Origin: Planctomycetia bacterium
GTDB lineage: Bacteria > Planctomycetota > Planctomycetia > Pirellulales > JALHLM01
Length of the DNA stretch: 35,265 nt
NCBI GenBank assembly: GCA_034440135.1
Contig: JAWXBP010000477.1
Location: 1-35,265 of the forward strand
Direction: 5' to 3'
Under the pieces are notes generated by a model. The model was not told the DNA's origin. It did no database searches and saw nothing but the letters and a program-made list of their open reading frames with translations. Shown in pieces: positions 1-8,488 of this stretch (positions within the stretch are counted from its first letter, which is position 1; each line of letters starts with the position of its first letter). A program made the translations under genes and the position numbers.

Positions 1-161
1 AAAAAACAACCCGAAACTTCGCCGGCATGATCAAATGGGCCTGCCTCTTACAATACCTGCGATATGACGTCAAAATCGCGTTTTGAGACAAGGCCTAGTA
101 TGTCGAGAGTTTTTCCAGCCTCCGAAGGCAATGAACTCGCTTCGTACACTCCCAAACGACA

Positions 162-194
162 GCGGCCGCGTCATGACTGGCATGACGCGGCCGC
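162..194. terminator. Perfect hairpin downstream of the mono-haem gene
   Basis: Two perfect 14-base arms (162-175 and 181-194, GCGGCCGCGTCATG and its complement) flank a 5-base loop. The hairpin lies 32 bases beyond the stop of the minus-strand gene at 226. It is a likely transcription end, although the minus-strand sequence after it has only a short T-rich patch, so it may rely on the stem alone. I see no gene in the first 225 bases. Confidence 0.5.
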
Positions 195-225
195 GCGTGT
201 TAATCAACGACTTGCTAACTGTTGG

Positions 226-1458
226 CTATTCCACCAGCGTCGTGATCTTCTGATACAGCCGGTTCGGGTGCTTCTTGGTATTGAAGCGTTGCAGCATTCC
301 AGCGCTAATCAGTTCATCACGCATCGAGGGGCGGCTGCCGAAGCCGTTGCCGGAGACGGTGCCAGGTTCGAACGGATGGAACGAGAAAATCCCGTCCGAA
401 CCGCGGATGCGGCCGTACCAATCGCGGCCGCCGTCGAAGCGATCGACCGATTGATTGGTCGTCTTGTGGCACCGCATGCACGAGGCGCTATCGATCTCGA
501 TAAAGCCGGCGTCGTAGTTCTTGGGCACCACATGGTAGGAAGCCAGCGTTGTCGGCGCGAAGCTCTTCACGCCGTTTTTGCCCTCGCGCCATTTCTTGCC
601 GAGGGCGGATTGGAACTTGGTGCTGCCGAGCAACTCGTTCACCAGGTTGTCATCGGCCAGATCCGGCAACGTGTCGACGCCCGCCTTCTGGGTGAACGCT
701 GGACTGGGATGATCGTCTTCCAATTTGCGGTACGGCAGTGCTTTCGGCTTTTCCAAATGCTCGACGAACTTCACCAGGTTCGGTTGTTCCGCCCAGTTGG
801 GACGCAGTTCCTTGACCCGCGCCGCGAGTTCTTCCGCCGTGGGGAAGGGGCGAAACACATCGACGTCCCAGTCGTTCGTCATCCGCGTGCGCGTGCGCAC
901 TTCGAATGTGCGGCTGAAACCGTCCGGACACTTCACGTACAACACTTCGCCGAACACGGTGCCGAGGGGAAAGGTCCAACCATAGCCTTCGCTGGAATCG
1001 CCGCGCAGGTATTTGCGATACCACACGACGGGCAACACCTTGCCGTTCGCATCCTTCGGCAAGTACATGAAACGGAATTCGCTGACGTCCGACGAACGAT
1101 GCGTGCCCGCCGGTCCGTTCCAGGGAAACTCCAAGTTTCCGTTGCCGAACGGCTCGCCGCTGTTCGCGGAGATGTTGTAGTCGGCCGTGTGAACGCCTTG
1201 CAGATCACCCGCCCACAGCTGGTAAACGCGGGGCATCTCGGCTTCGGTGTAAATGAGCAAACGCTCGTCGTCGAACATCGTTTGCACATGCACGTCGGCC
1301 ACTTTGGGCAACAGCTTGCGCAAGCGGGCTTCTTTTTTCGCAGACATCAGCTTGAGCGGCTTGGCTTCGGCGGCTTGCGCTGTGACCTCCGGTTGACGCG
1401 AGGCTTCCGCGTCGCCCGCGTTGGCCAAGGCCAGTATCGCCACCAACAATGCTTGCAT
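226..1458 (-). CDS. Exported mono-haem cytochrome-like protein
   Basis: A 410-residue protein with a short hydrophobic N-terminus (MQALLVAILALANAGDAEA), so it is probably exported. A single c-type haem motif, CMRCH, lies at residues 327-331, and PSM about 50 residues later could supply a methionine ligand, though this is a guess. The region before the motif is rich in Trp, Tyr and charged residues and matches no fold I recognise. A start at 1458 is preferred over the longer frame beginning at 1626: it places the signal peptide at the front and has GGAG a few bases upstream, while the extra 56 residues look non-coding. The gene stands alone. One haem and a long unknown domain suggest a periplasmic redox or sensing role, but substrate and partner are unknown. 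Confidence 0.75.
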   Translation of the reverse strand: MQALLVAILALANAGDAEASRQPEVTAQAAEAKPLKLMSAKKEARLRKLLPKVADVHVQTMFDDERLLIYTEAEMPRVYQLWAGDLQGVHTADYNISANSGEPFGNGNLEFPWNGPAGTHRSSDVSEFRFMYLPKDANGKVLPVVWYRKYLRGDSSEGYGWTFPLGTVFGEVLYVKCPDGFSRTFEVRTRTRMTNDWDVDVFRPFPTAEELAARVKELRPNWAEQPNLVKFVEHLEKPKALPYRKLEDDHPSPAFTQKAGVDTLPDLADDNLVNELLGSTKFQSALGKKWREGKNGVKSFAPTTLASYHVVPKNYDAGFIEIDSASCMRCHKTTNQSVDRFDGGRDWYGRIRGSDGIFSFHPFEPGTVSGNGFGSRPSMRDELISAGMLQRFNTKKHPNRLYQKITTLVE

Positions 1459-1863
1459 CGTCTCGTCTCCGTACACTGATTCAAGAAACGTTGAGGAACA
1501 CTGCCGCCGCTTCGCAGCGCCGATCCACGGCGCATAGTACGGAGCACAAGGCAGTCGCCCGCCATAACAAGCGGGCTCACCATGCGCGGGAGTGTTCCGC
1601 GCGCACGACGGTGTGGTGATCAACAACTACATGGCGTGGGCGTTCATCAGGGGTTCAGCTCGTCGGAAGTAGTTCGTGCATCCTGCGGCGAGCTTGCATC
1701 CTGCATCTAGGAGGGCGATGAACGTGAGCGATCCGGTTCCGTCGGCGGATCGCCCGTCGGTATGTGCAATGAGCCTAGTCGAGCGTCCAACACGGTGCAA
1801 CCACCGGATAGCGGGGTACGAGGGGTTGATTTTTTCCAAGATCAATGAACCGAAAACGAACTG
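1459..1863. other. Gene-free divergent spacer
   Basis: About 400 bases between the minus-strand haem protein and the blaI promoter. A 49-codon ORF (1718-1867) has a GGAGG-like site only 3 bases before its ATG. Its composition is not convincingly coding, so it is not called. No repeat of note was found. Confidence 0.4.
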
Positions 1864-1904
1864 TTGACGTAAGACGACTACTTCAGTAGTATTACCCGAG
1901 TAGT
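1864..1904 (+). promoter_or_regulatory. blaI promoter with overlapping BlaI-type operator
   Basis: TTGACG (1864-1869) and TAGTAT (1887-1892) are separated by exactly 17 bases, a good housekeeping-type promoter. A perfect dyad, ACTACT-TC-AGTAGT, spans 1877-1890 and overlaps the -10 box. A further AGTAGT half-site lies at 1899-1904, near the expected transcription start. BlaI/MecI repressors are known to bind TACTAC/GTAGTA dyads, so this arrangement predicts autorepression of the downstream pair. Binding itself is inferred. Confidence 0.7.
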
Positions 1905-1938
1905 TGACAGGGAGTTTTGAACGGCAGTGGAGGTCGCG

Positions 1939-2316
1939 ATGAAGAAAGTGCGTTTGGGAGTTCTGCAACTGAAGATCATGAACGTGCTCTGGGAGCAAGG
2001 TCCCGCCACGGTCGCGGAAGTGCAGGAACGCTTGGTCGACGGCGCGGAGTTGGCGTACACGACGATTGCCACCATGCTGCGCAAGATGGAAGTGCGCGGA
2101 CTGGTAAAGCACAGGAGCGAAGGACGGCGCTTTATCTACCGCGCGGGTGTGGAACCGGAGGCGGTCTCGCGCACGATGGTCGACGACCTGATCGACCGCG
2201 TGTTCGGCGGCAGTTTGGCCGATGCCGTGAGCCATCTGCTGGAGACGCGCGACGTCAGCCGCGACGAATTGCGCCAATTGGAAAAACTCATTCAACAACG
2301 CAAGCAACAACGATGA
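1939..2316 (+). CDS. blaI: BlaI/MecI-family transcriptional repressor
   Basis: A 125-residue winged-helix repressor of the penicillinase-repressor family. The N-terminal half carries the family pattern: LQLKIMNVLWEQGPATV, then AYTTIATMLRKME as recognition helix, then the wing GRRFIYRAG. The C-terminal helices should dimerise. ATG 1939 is chosen because GGAGG (1929-1933) sits 5 bases upstream; the GTG at 1927 would use up that site. It overlaps the M56 gene by ATGA, so the two are translationally coupled. In studied systems the repressor leaves its operator when the M56 partner receives a signal. A matching operator overlaps its promoter. The inducer need not be a beta-lactam: planctomycetes hold many such pairs of unknown input. 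Confidence 0.92.
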   Translation: MKKVRLGVLQLKIMNVLWEQGPATVAEVQERLVDGAELAYTTIATMLRKMEVRGLVKHRSEGRRFIYRAGVEPEAVSRTMVDDLIDRVFGGSLADAVSHLLETRDVSRDELRQLEKLIQQRKQQR

Positions 2317-5255
2317 ACGACGCGATGATTCCGACGGCGCTCGTCACGACCGCCGTATTTCTCGCCGCAGCCACGGCCATCACCGTAGCTCTTGTCGCGC
2401 TCGCGGCGCGCGGGCTACGTGAGCCAGGCACGCATCGCACGCTCTGGCGGGCGGCGCTGGCGACTATCTTCACTCTGTTTGTCGGCGAAGCCACCGGCCT
2501 GTTCGCTGCTGGCGGCGCATGGATGCGGTATCAGCTCGCATCGCCAAAGCGGCGGGCAGATGTTGTTCCACTTCCACTCATTGCCGCAGTCGACTTCGAA
2601 CCCGCATCACTCGCCGTGATTGACGAGGAACTGGATTCGCAGCTTGCCTCGGAAGCCTCGGCGGAACCGATGTCGCCGGAGGCGCAAGCCATCGACGACC
2701 GTGTTAGTGAAGTTGAATTCGACTTTGAGGCGGACTTAGCGCTGGTAGAACTGCCGGAGGACGTCGCATTTGGAAGTCCGGAATTGACGGAGCAGGAAGT
2801 TGTTGCTGGGGAGTCGTTCGCTACTGTGCCAAGTGCATGGGACGAAATCGAGCCAACGCGCAGTGCAACCCTCGCGCCGTCAGGAATCTTGATTCCCTGG
2901 CAACGCATCTTCGGCTGGACGTGGGCCGCGATCGCCGTCGCGTTGACGCTGCGATTGACCTTCGCGCGGTTTGTCTGGCTCTGGCGGTATCGTCACGCGC
3001 GACCGGTGGGCGATCGCGAAATCAAGCAGTGCGTCGGCGCCCTGGCGCGCGAGCTGGGCTTGCGCCGTCGCGTGGCGATCTGGTCGTCGCCGCGCTGGGT
3101 GGCGCCGGTGGCCTGGGGCGTCTGGCGGCCGTCGATCGGGTTGCCGGAGGATTTTCGCGAGACATATTCGCAGGCGGAGCGCGACGCGATGCTCGCACAT
3201 GAGCTGGGACATCTCGCGGCGCGCGATCCGGCCTGGCAATGTCTCGCCGACGGCGTCGTGGCCTTGCTCTGGTGGGCGCCGTGGTGCTGGTGGCTGCGAA
3301 GGCAGTTGCGAATCGCGGCGGAGTGGATGGCGGATGAAGCATCGCTGCTGGTGACCGACGGACCGCAGGCGCTCGCTGAATGCCTGGTGCTGCTCGGTCG
3401 CCGCCTGACGCCGGAGCCCGCGGCCTCGTTCTCGGTGACCGGAAGTTTTCGATCCAATTTGGGAAGACGCGTCGAGCGCCTGTTGCAGTTAGCCGAAGCG
3501 ACAGGCGTGGAGGGCCGCGCGCGACGACCGGATCGCTGGAGGATGCCGGCATTGGCGTTGTGCGCGGCCTTGAGCATGGTGGCAGGTTCGGCCTGGGCAC
3601 GTTCTGGAATTGAGTCAACACAAGGAGCGGATCACATGCGATGGTTTGAACAATCCTGGCGCCGGTCGTTGGCCGGCGGCATTGTATCCTTGGCGCTCGG
3701 CGCGCCGACCACGGCAATCTTGGCCGAGGAAGTCGATTTCGAAGTAGCAGTCGCCGTCGATGACGACGACGACGACAGTGTTGACGACGCCGATGACGAA
3801 GCGGAGGCCGCGGCAGAAGAAGCTGCAGAAGAAGCTGCAGTAGAGGCTGCCGAGCAGGCGGAGGAAGCAGCTGAAGAGGCGGAAGAAGCCGCTGAGGAAG
3901 CGGCCGACAACGCCGAAGAAGCAGCGGAAGAGGCCGAGGAGGCCGCAGAAGAAGCGGCCGAGGAAGCTGAAGAGGCCGCTGAAGAAGAATCTGAAGAATC
4001 CGAGGAATCGGACGAAGCCGCTGAGGAAGAATCTGAGGACGCGGAAGACGATGCCGACGACGACGATGATGACTCGGATGAGAAACAAGACGACGGCGAT
4101 GTCGACGAGGAGGATGTCAATGTCGATATCGAAGTCGAGATCGACGCCGTCGGCGAAGAAATCGCCGCCGCGATGGAAGAAGTCGATGAGGAACTCGCCG
4201 GCGCGCTCGATGAGGTCTCCGTCGAGATCAAAGCCGGCTTGTCCGAGGTTTCGGAGGAGCTCGACTCTGCGTTAGCCGAAGCGGACGAAGCTGTCGTCCG
4301 AGTGCAGGCCGAGGTCGAAGTGGCGCTCGAGGAAGCCAAGGCCGAGCAAGGCGACGAGAATGGCGAAGCCTCCGAGGAAGTCAAGCAGAAAGTGGCCGCC
4401 AAGGCGGATGAGGCCAAAGCGAAGGCCATGCACAAGGCGATTGAGGGCCAGCGAAAGGCGCTTGACAAAATGCGCGAGAAGCTCGGCGAGGGCCTGAAGG
4501 ATCGTGAGGAAAAAACTCGCGGCATGCAGGAAAAGATGCACAAGCAGCGCGAGAAGACGGTCCGCAAGCTCGAAGAAGCCCGGGGGAAGGCGCAAGAAAA
4601 GTTGAAGCAAGCCCGCGACAAGGGTGGCCCGGAAGCCGAGGAGTTGGAAGGCAAGCTGCACGAGCAGTTGGGCCAGATGGAAAAGCAACTCGTCGAGCAA
4701 GAATTCATGATGCAGGACCGCATGCGAGAAGCGAAACGAGCTCAACAAGACGCCCATCGCGAAGCCGTAGAGCGGCTCAGGATGGAGGAACAGCAAATGG
4801 AGGAGCGCATCCAGCAGCAACTGGGACAGGACGGCGAGGAGCGAGCCGTCGTGCGCAAACGCCTCAAGGATCAGAATCAACAGCGCGGCAAGGCCCGTGG
4901 GCAGTTGCTGAAAGCGCGTGCGGACCAGAAGCGGGCCGAAGGGCGAACGTCCGATGAGGCGCAGCAGAAGCATCTTCACGACGTGATCGACCAGCTGCGC
5001 AAGCAAGGTCACGAAGATGCCGCGAGTCAGGTGGAGGAGATCTTTATAAATCAGATCTCGGAGGACGAAGAGGAAGTCGTTGTGGAGAAGGGCGACAAGG
5101 ACTCGAACGGCAAGCAGGGGCCCGACGGCGAACTGCAAGGTCGCGTCGACGAGCTTCAAGGCGAAGTCAACGCCCTGCGCGGTGAAATCGGCGAACTGCG
5201 CGATCTCTTGAAGCAAGCGTTGTCCGAGAAGAAGGACTCGCCCCCGGCGCCGTAG
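2313..5255 (+). CDS. M56 membrane peptidase fused in frame to acidic coiled-coil protein
   Basis: A 980-residue frame in two parts. Residues 1-441 form a BlaR1/MecR1-like M56 peptidase: membrane segments near 10-32, 45-70 and about 195-215, and a zinc motif HELGH at 296-300 followed by further hydrophobic stretches and EWMADEAS. Residues 442-980 begin with a second export signal (MRWFEQSWRRSLAGG), continue into an Asp run and an extreme Glu/Ala tract (about 480-590), then a long charged coiled coil ending in a Lys/Pro tail. Codon 442 (ATG 3636) has AAGGAG 8 bases upstream, so the second half may also be made as a separate exported protein. No stop separates them. The M56 part likely senses an envelope signal and inactivates the upstream repressor. 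The role of the acidic part is unknown. Confidence 0.85.
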   Translation: MNDAMIPTALVTTAVFLAAATAITVALVALAARGLREPGTHRTLWRAALATIFTLFVGEATGLFAAGGAWMRYQLASPKRRADVVPLPLIAAVDFEPASLAVIDEELDSQLASEASAEPMSPEAQAIDDRVSEVEFDFEADLALVELPEDVAFGSPELTEQEVVAGESFATVPSAWDEIEPTRSATLAPSGILIPWQRIFGWTWAAIAVALTLRLTFARFVWLWRYRHARPVGDREIKQCVGALARELGLRRRVAIWSSPRWVAPVAWGVWRPSIGLPEDFRETYSQAERDAMLAHELGHLAARDPAWQCLADGVVALLWWAPWCWWLRRQLRIAAEWMADEASLLVTDGPQALAECLVLLGRRLTPEPAASFSVTGSFRSNLGRRVERLLQLAEATGVEGRARRPDRWRMPALALCAALSMVAGSAWARSGIESTQGADHMRWFEQSWRRSLAGGIVSLALGAPTTAILAEEVDFEVAVAVDDDDDDSVDDADDEAEAAAEEAAEEAAVEAAEQAEEAAEEAEEAAEEAADNAEEAAEEAEEAAEEAAEEAEEAAEEESEESEESDEAAEEESEDAEDDADDDDDDSDEKQDDGDVDEEDVNVDIEVEIDAVGEEIAAAMEEVDEELAGALDEVSVEIKAGLSEVSEELDSALAEADEAVVRVQAEVEVALEEAKAEQGDENGEASEEVKQKVAAKADEAKAKAMHKAIEGQRKALDKMREKLGEGLKDREEKTRGMQEKMHKQREKTVRKLEEARGKAQEKLKQARDKGGPEAEELEGKLHEQLGQMEKQLVEQEFMMQDRMREAKRAQQDAHREAVERLRMEEQQMEERIQQQLGQDGEERAVVRKRLKDQNQQRGKARGQLLKARADQKRAEGRTSDEAQQKHLHDVIDQLRKQGHEDAASQVEEIFINQISEDEEEVVVEKGDKDSNGKQGPDGELQGRVDELQGEVNALRGEIGELRDLLKQALSEKKDSPPAP
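3622..3638 (+). promoter_or_regulatory. Internal ribosome binding site and restart codon
   Basis: AAGGAG (3622-3627) lies 8 bases before an in-frame ATG (3636). The following codons encode a charged N-region and a hydrophobic core ending near APTTAILAEE, a typical signal peptide. This is what one expects at the start of a separate gene, yet the upstream frame is open. The neighbouring frame holds a TGA at 3611-3613, so a one-base indel would restore two separate genes. Confidence 0.55.
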
Positions 5256-5286
5256 CTCACGCTCGGCACAGGGGACGATTCTGCCC

Positions 5287-5350
5287 AAGCCCAGGGAGGG
5301 TCCCAACGACGCCGGTGATCCCGACATCATCGGTGGCCTTCCCTGGGCTT
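5287..5350. repeat. CCCAGGGAAGG palindrome, copy 1 (terminator of the M56 gene)
   Basis: Arms at 5287-5300 and 5337-5350 pair over 14 bases with one G-U. Five T residues (5349-5353) follow on the plus strand, so this copy fits an intrinsic terminator 31 bases after the M56 stop codon. It belongs to a family of six copies in this window. Confidence 0.75.
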
Positions 5351-5376
5351 TTTATGTTCACACGATCCACGCCGCT

Positions 5377-5442
5377 AAGCCCAGGGAAGGTCTTCGAAGT
5401 CTTTGCTATCGGCAACGACTACTTGTGACCTTCCCTGGGCTT
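5377..5442. repeat. CCCAGGGAAGG palindrome, copy 2
   Basis: Perfect 16-base arms AAGCCCAGGGAAGGTC (5377-5392) and its complement (5427-5442) flank 34 bases unrelated to the centres of other copies. It lies 26 bases after copy 1, between two convergent genes. No clear T tract follows on either strand. Confidence 0.75.
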
Positions 5443-5458
5443 GTCTTGTTAACGCGAT

Positions 5459-8278
5459 TTACTTCGCCACTTCGCGTTGCAGTTCGACGCGGGCACGCAG
5501 CCCCTGTTCCTCGAACGTCAGCCCGAAGTTGCCGCGGCGGAGTTGTTCGAGCGGCGCGACTTCGACGTTCTCCAGCTTCGGCGTCGCAGGGCTGCCGAAG
5601 ACGGTCGATTCCATCGTCTGGTACTCGTCATTCCAGACGTACTCGCCGCCGCCGGCGCAGACTAATCTGGCTTGCCAATACGTTTCATGCAGCTTGACCG
5701 GGTCTTGATCCGGGAAGCGGCGCTTCCATTCGTTCAAGATCGGCAAGTTCTGCCACGACAGCCGTTGCAACTGCTTGCGGTATTGATCGCCGCTCAGTGC
5801 AAACTGGGCCTGGGCCGCCTCGCGATCGGCCTGCAATGAGACGTTCTCACCCAACCAGGGCTGCACCGATTTGGCCGGCTGCTGCGGTTGATCTTTCGCC
5901 GCGGGAGCAGATTGTCGATCGATAGCCCGCTTCAGCACGTCCTCGTTAGGCGTCAACACCAGGGCGCTGCCGACGACGCTGTAGTACAACGCCGCGTTCT
6001 CCGGCACGCCGGTCTCGCCGGCCTGCGCCGTGGCGCCGATCTTGACGTAGGCATGTTCGCCATGCTTGAGCGATTCCCAAGCCGTGAGGCCCGGCGCGGT
6101 TTGTTCGATGAACGCCCGCAGTCCCGTCAGGAACCCGGCGAGTTTGAGATTACTCTTCGAATCGATCCGCACCGCCAATGGCACGGCAAAGTTGTGTTCG
6201 TTCAGGAACTTCTCGCGATCCTGGTTCGTGAGTTGCGGATTCAAAAGCTCCGCCCAGACGGGATCACGGTCGAGGTACACGCCTGCCGTATCGCCAAGCC
6301 AACTCAACACGTCGATCTTCGCGCCGGGGGCCATCGCCGTGGCCAGGCCCGCGTATTGCCGCACCGGCAGCGCGTCGCGATTGATCGCCATGATGAGATG
6401 GGCGAACGTGTCATGCGGATCGCCGGCGCCCTGCGCGATTTTCGCGCCGCGGGTGATGGCGATGAACTGCGCGTACTCCGTGTTGGCGATGAGCGGCATG
6501 ACGGTCATGTCGGCGCCGAGGAGGTCTTCACGCACTGTCAACCGCACGGCCACGGGATCGAAAGCCCAACGCCAGTTGCGTTGATAGTTCGTGCGCCAGC
6601 GATCATAGGCGTCCCGTTCTTCCGCGGTGACTTTGTCGATCACCAATTCCGAAATCGGCGTCTGGAAATCAAGCGTGTTGTAAACGGGCGAACGCACGCC
6701 GGTCGGTTCCAGCATCAGTTCGCCAGAGCTGATCATCGTCAGATCGGTGTGAATCGGGCCGGACTGTGCTTTGCCCTTGACGATCCGCTCCAGATAGGTC
6801 GCCTGCATTTCGGCGAGCACGGCGACGTCGCGCGTGCGGCGCGACCCGGCGATCCGCCATTTCGGCCCGCACCAACGACGAATCGTGGCGTCGGACAGAA
6901 ACACGAGCGCCGTTTCTTCCTCAACACCGCGCGGATAACGATCGCGGAAGAACGTGAACTCCGGCAAGGAAGCGAGCGACGCGGATTTACTTTCCACGAC
7001 CGCGGCGGCGCGCTCCATCTGATGGGGCGAATTCGTCAGCAGTACCGCGCCCGGCAGCGCTGCAACATACCCGCTAATGCGTCGATCGTCCGAGCGGAGG
7101 CCTTGATACGCGACTGGGCCGATCTCGACCTTGATCTCGTGCGCTGTTGTTCCCTGCGCATTCAGTTTCATGTTGGCCCAAAGGATGTCTCTGAGCGCCT
7201 CCGGGTTATCCGTCTCGAACAGGAACGCCACATCCGTGCCGACGCGAAAGTACGGATCGCCGCCGGTGAGCGCGACGCTCTTTACGACCTGGCCGCCCAA
7301 GAGTCGGGCCGCCGAGTTCAAGGGCACGCCGAGTTGCGTTTCGTAACGGGCGACGCTGCGCGCGTCTTCCGCGCGAGGTTCCGTGAGTCGCAACACGGGC
7401 GCGGTGTTGCCCTTCAGTTCGTCCACGGTCCGCAGAAACGCGGCGAACGACGGGAAGAACAGCGCGTGTTGATCGGACGGAATTAGCTTGGCGAGCGGAT
7501 CGAGCGCCGGCGCCTTGCCTGCATTGAGCTTGGTCCAATCGATCTCCGCGATGGTGATCCCTTCAATTTCGGCGAGCGGGACTGTCAACTCGGTCGAGTC
7601 GCCGGCGGGATTCAACGGACGATCCAGCGCCAGGTTTTCACTCAACGCCCGGCCGCCGCTGAACAAGGCGTAGGTTTGGTCCAAATCGGTCCCGCCGAAC
7701 TGATTGAATCGGGCCACGTCCGCCGCCGGCGCCTGCGGAGCTTGATTCAACCGGCGTCGCGTTTCACGTAACTCATGCCGGAACCAAGCGGCGCCGGGGA
7801 CTTGTTCGTTCAAGAGTTGTTGCAGTTCCTCGACTTTGGCAAGCTGGAAGCGCTCTCCGCTCGGCAGTCGATACTTGTCCGCCGGAATGCGGAACCGCAC
7901 GATGGCGTATTCGCTCATCTCCTTGGACGGCAGATAGACGCGGCCGTTGACCTCGCGCGCCGCCGGTACGCGGACCAGCACTCGGGCGTCGAGCAAGTTT
8001 TGTGCGGTGAACGACCAGGGCGTGGCGCGATTTTCCATCTGCACGATGCCCTCACCGCCGCCGTCGATCGCCACGTACGGCGAAGGCGAAGTGCGCTGGC
8101 CCGACAGCGGCCACTCTAGTTGCGCTGTGAGGTCATACTCCGGCAGCTTCCCGTCGGTCAGCTCCAAATCGGCGACACGGACGTCATAGAAAACGTCCTC
8201 GGCGTTCGCCGTGGATGCCAGCGCGGCGAGGATGACGCCGCAAGTCATGCGCAAAAGCGCGCGAGGGATCGGTCTCAT
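5459..8278 (-). CDS. Large exported protein of unknown function
   Basis: A 939-residue protein with a clear signal peptide (MRPIPRALLRMTCGV, then a hydrophobic core ending ASTANA). I recognise no domain. The body is a mixed alpha/beta sequence without membrane segments, low-complexity tracts or sorting signal, and cysteines are very rare, which suits an extracytoplasmic location. The start at 8278 is chosen because it opens the signal peptide and has GGAG upstream; the frame is open 13 codons further. The gene is followed by a convergent gap with two palindromic repeats and preceded by another, so it is probably its own transcription unit. Similar-sized orphan exported proteins are common in planctomycetes, but nothing here supports a specific job. 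Confidence 0.8.
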   Translation of the reverse strand: MRPIPRALLRMTCGVILAALASTANAEDVFYDVRVADLELTDGKLPEYDLTAQLEWPLSGQRTSPSPYVAIDGGGEGIVQMENRATPWSFTAQNLLDARVLVRVPAAREVNGRVYLPSKEMSEYAIVRFRIPADKYRLPSGERFQLAKVEELQQLLNEQVPGAAWFRHELRETRRRLNQAPQAPAADVARFNQFGGTDLDQTYALFSGGRALSENLALDRPLNPAGDSTELTVPLAEIEGITIAEIDWTKLNAGKAPALDPLAKLIPSDQHALFFPSFAAFLRTVDELKGNTAPVLRLTEPRAEDARSVARYETQLGVPLNSAARLLGGQVVKSVALTGGDPYFRVGTDVAFLFETDNPEALRDILWANMKLNAQGTTAHEIKVEIGPVAYQGLRSDDRRISGYVAALPGAVLLTNSPHQMERAAAVVESKSASLASLPEFTFFRDRYPRGVEEETALVFLSDATIRRWCGPKWRIAGSRRTRDVAVLAEMQATYLERIVKGKAQSGPIHTDLTMISSGELMLEPTGVRSPVYNTLDFQTPISELVIDKVTAEERDAYDRWRTNYQRNWRWAFDPVAVRLTVREDLLGADMTVMPLIANTEYAQFIAITRGAKIAQGAGDPHDTFAHLIMAINRDALPVRQYAGLATAMAPGAKIDVLSWLGDTAGVYLDRDPVWAELLNPQLTNQDREKFLNEHNFAVPLAVRIDSKSNLKLAGFLTGLRAFIEQTAPGLTAWESLKHGEHAYVKIGATAQAGETGVPENAALYYSVVGSALVLTPNEDVLKRAIDRQSAPAAKDQPQQPAKSVQPWLGENVSLQADREAAQAQFALSGDQYRKQLQRLSWQNLPILNEWKRRFPDQDPVKLHETYWQARLVCAGGGEYVWNDEYQTMESTVFGSPATPKLENVEVAPLEQLRRGNFGLTFEEQGLRARVELQREVAK

Positions 8279-8393
8279 GGAATTGAACTCCAACTGGGGA
8301 AACGCGGTGCTTGCCAATAGACTATAGGCTACGGGCGCGGCCGGATATAACGCGCGTAGCGCGCGGTTTCTGGGCTCGCCGCGGAATAGAAAA

Positions 8394-8458
8394 AAGCCCA
8401 GGGAAGGCCCTCGTAGTCGATTTGTTCTTCGACGACTGGGGTGGCCTTCCCTGGGCTT
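8394..8458. repeat. CCCAGGGAAGG palindrome, copy 3 (terminator of metG)
   Basis: Perfect 16-base arms AAGCCCAGGGAAGGCC (8394-8409) and its complement (8443-8458). Read on the minus strand, the stem is followed by six T residues (complement of 8390-8395), so it suits an intrinsic terminator 30 bases after the metG stop. The outer flank CTTAGCG recurs mirrored beside other copies and may mark the element's true end. Confidence 0.78.
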
Positions 8459-8488
8459 AGCGCGAACGCCCTTTGCTTCAAAAGATCG

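Noticed and set aside
64-1479. 471-codon plus-strand ORF
   Set aside because: It lies opposite the mono-haem gene, which has a signal peptide and CMRCH. The reverse frame is open only because of G/C-rich third positions.
1718-1867. 49-codon ORF with GGAGG close to its ATG
   Set aside because: The spacing of 3 bases is too short, its stop lies in the blaI -35 box, and the peptide has no recognisable pattern.
1627-2310. 227-codon minus-strand ORF
   Set aside because: It is antisense to blaI, which has promoter, operator and ribosome binding site.
3632-5330. Minus-strand ORFs of 363 and 352 codons, Ser/Ala- and Leu-rich
   Set aside because: They are the complement of the Glu/Ala tract and coiled coil of the M56 fusion.
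5888-7486. 532-codon plus-strand ORF
   Set aside because: It is antisense to the 939-residue exported protein and rich in Arg and His, typical of shadow frames.
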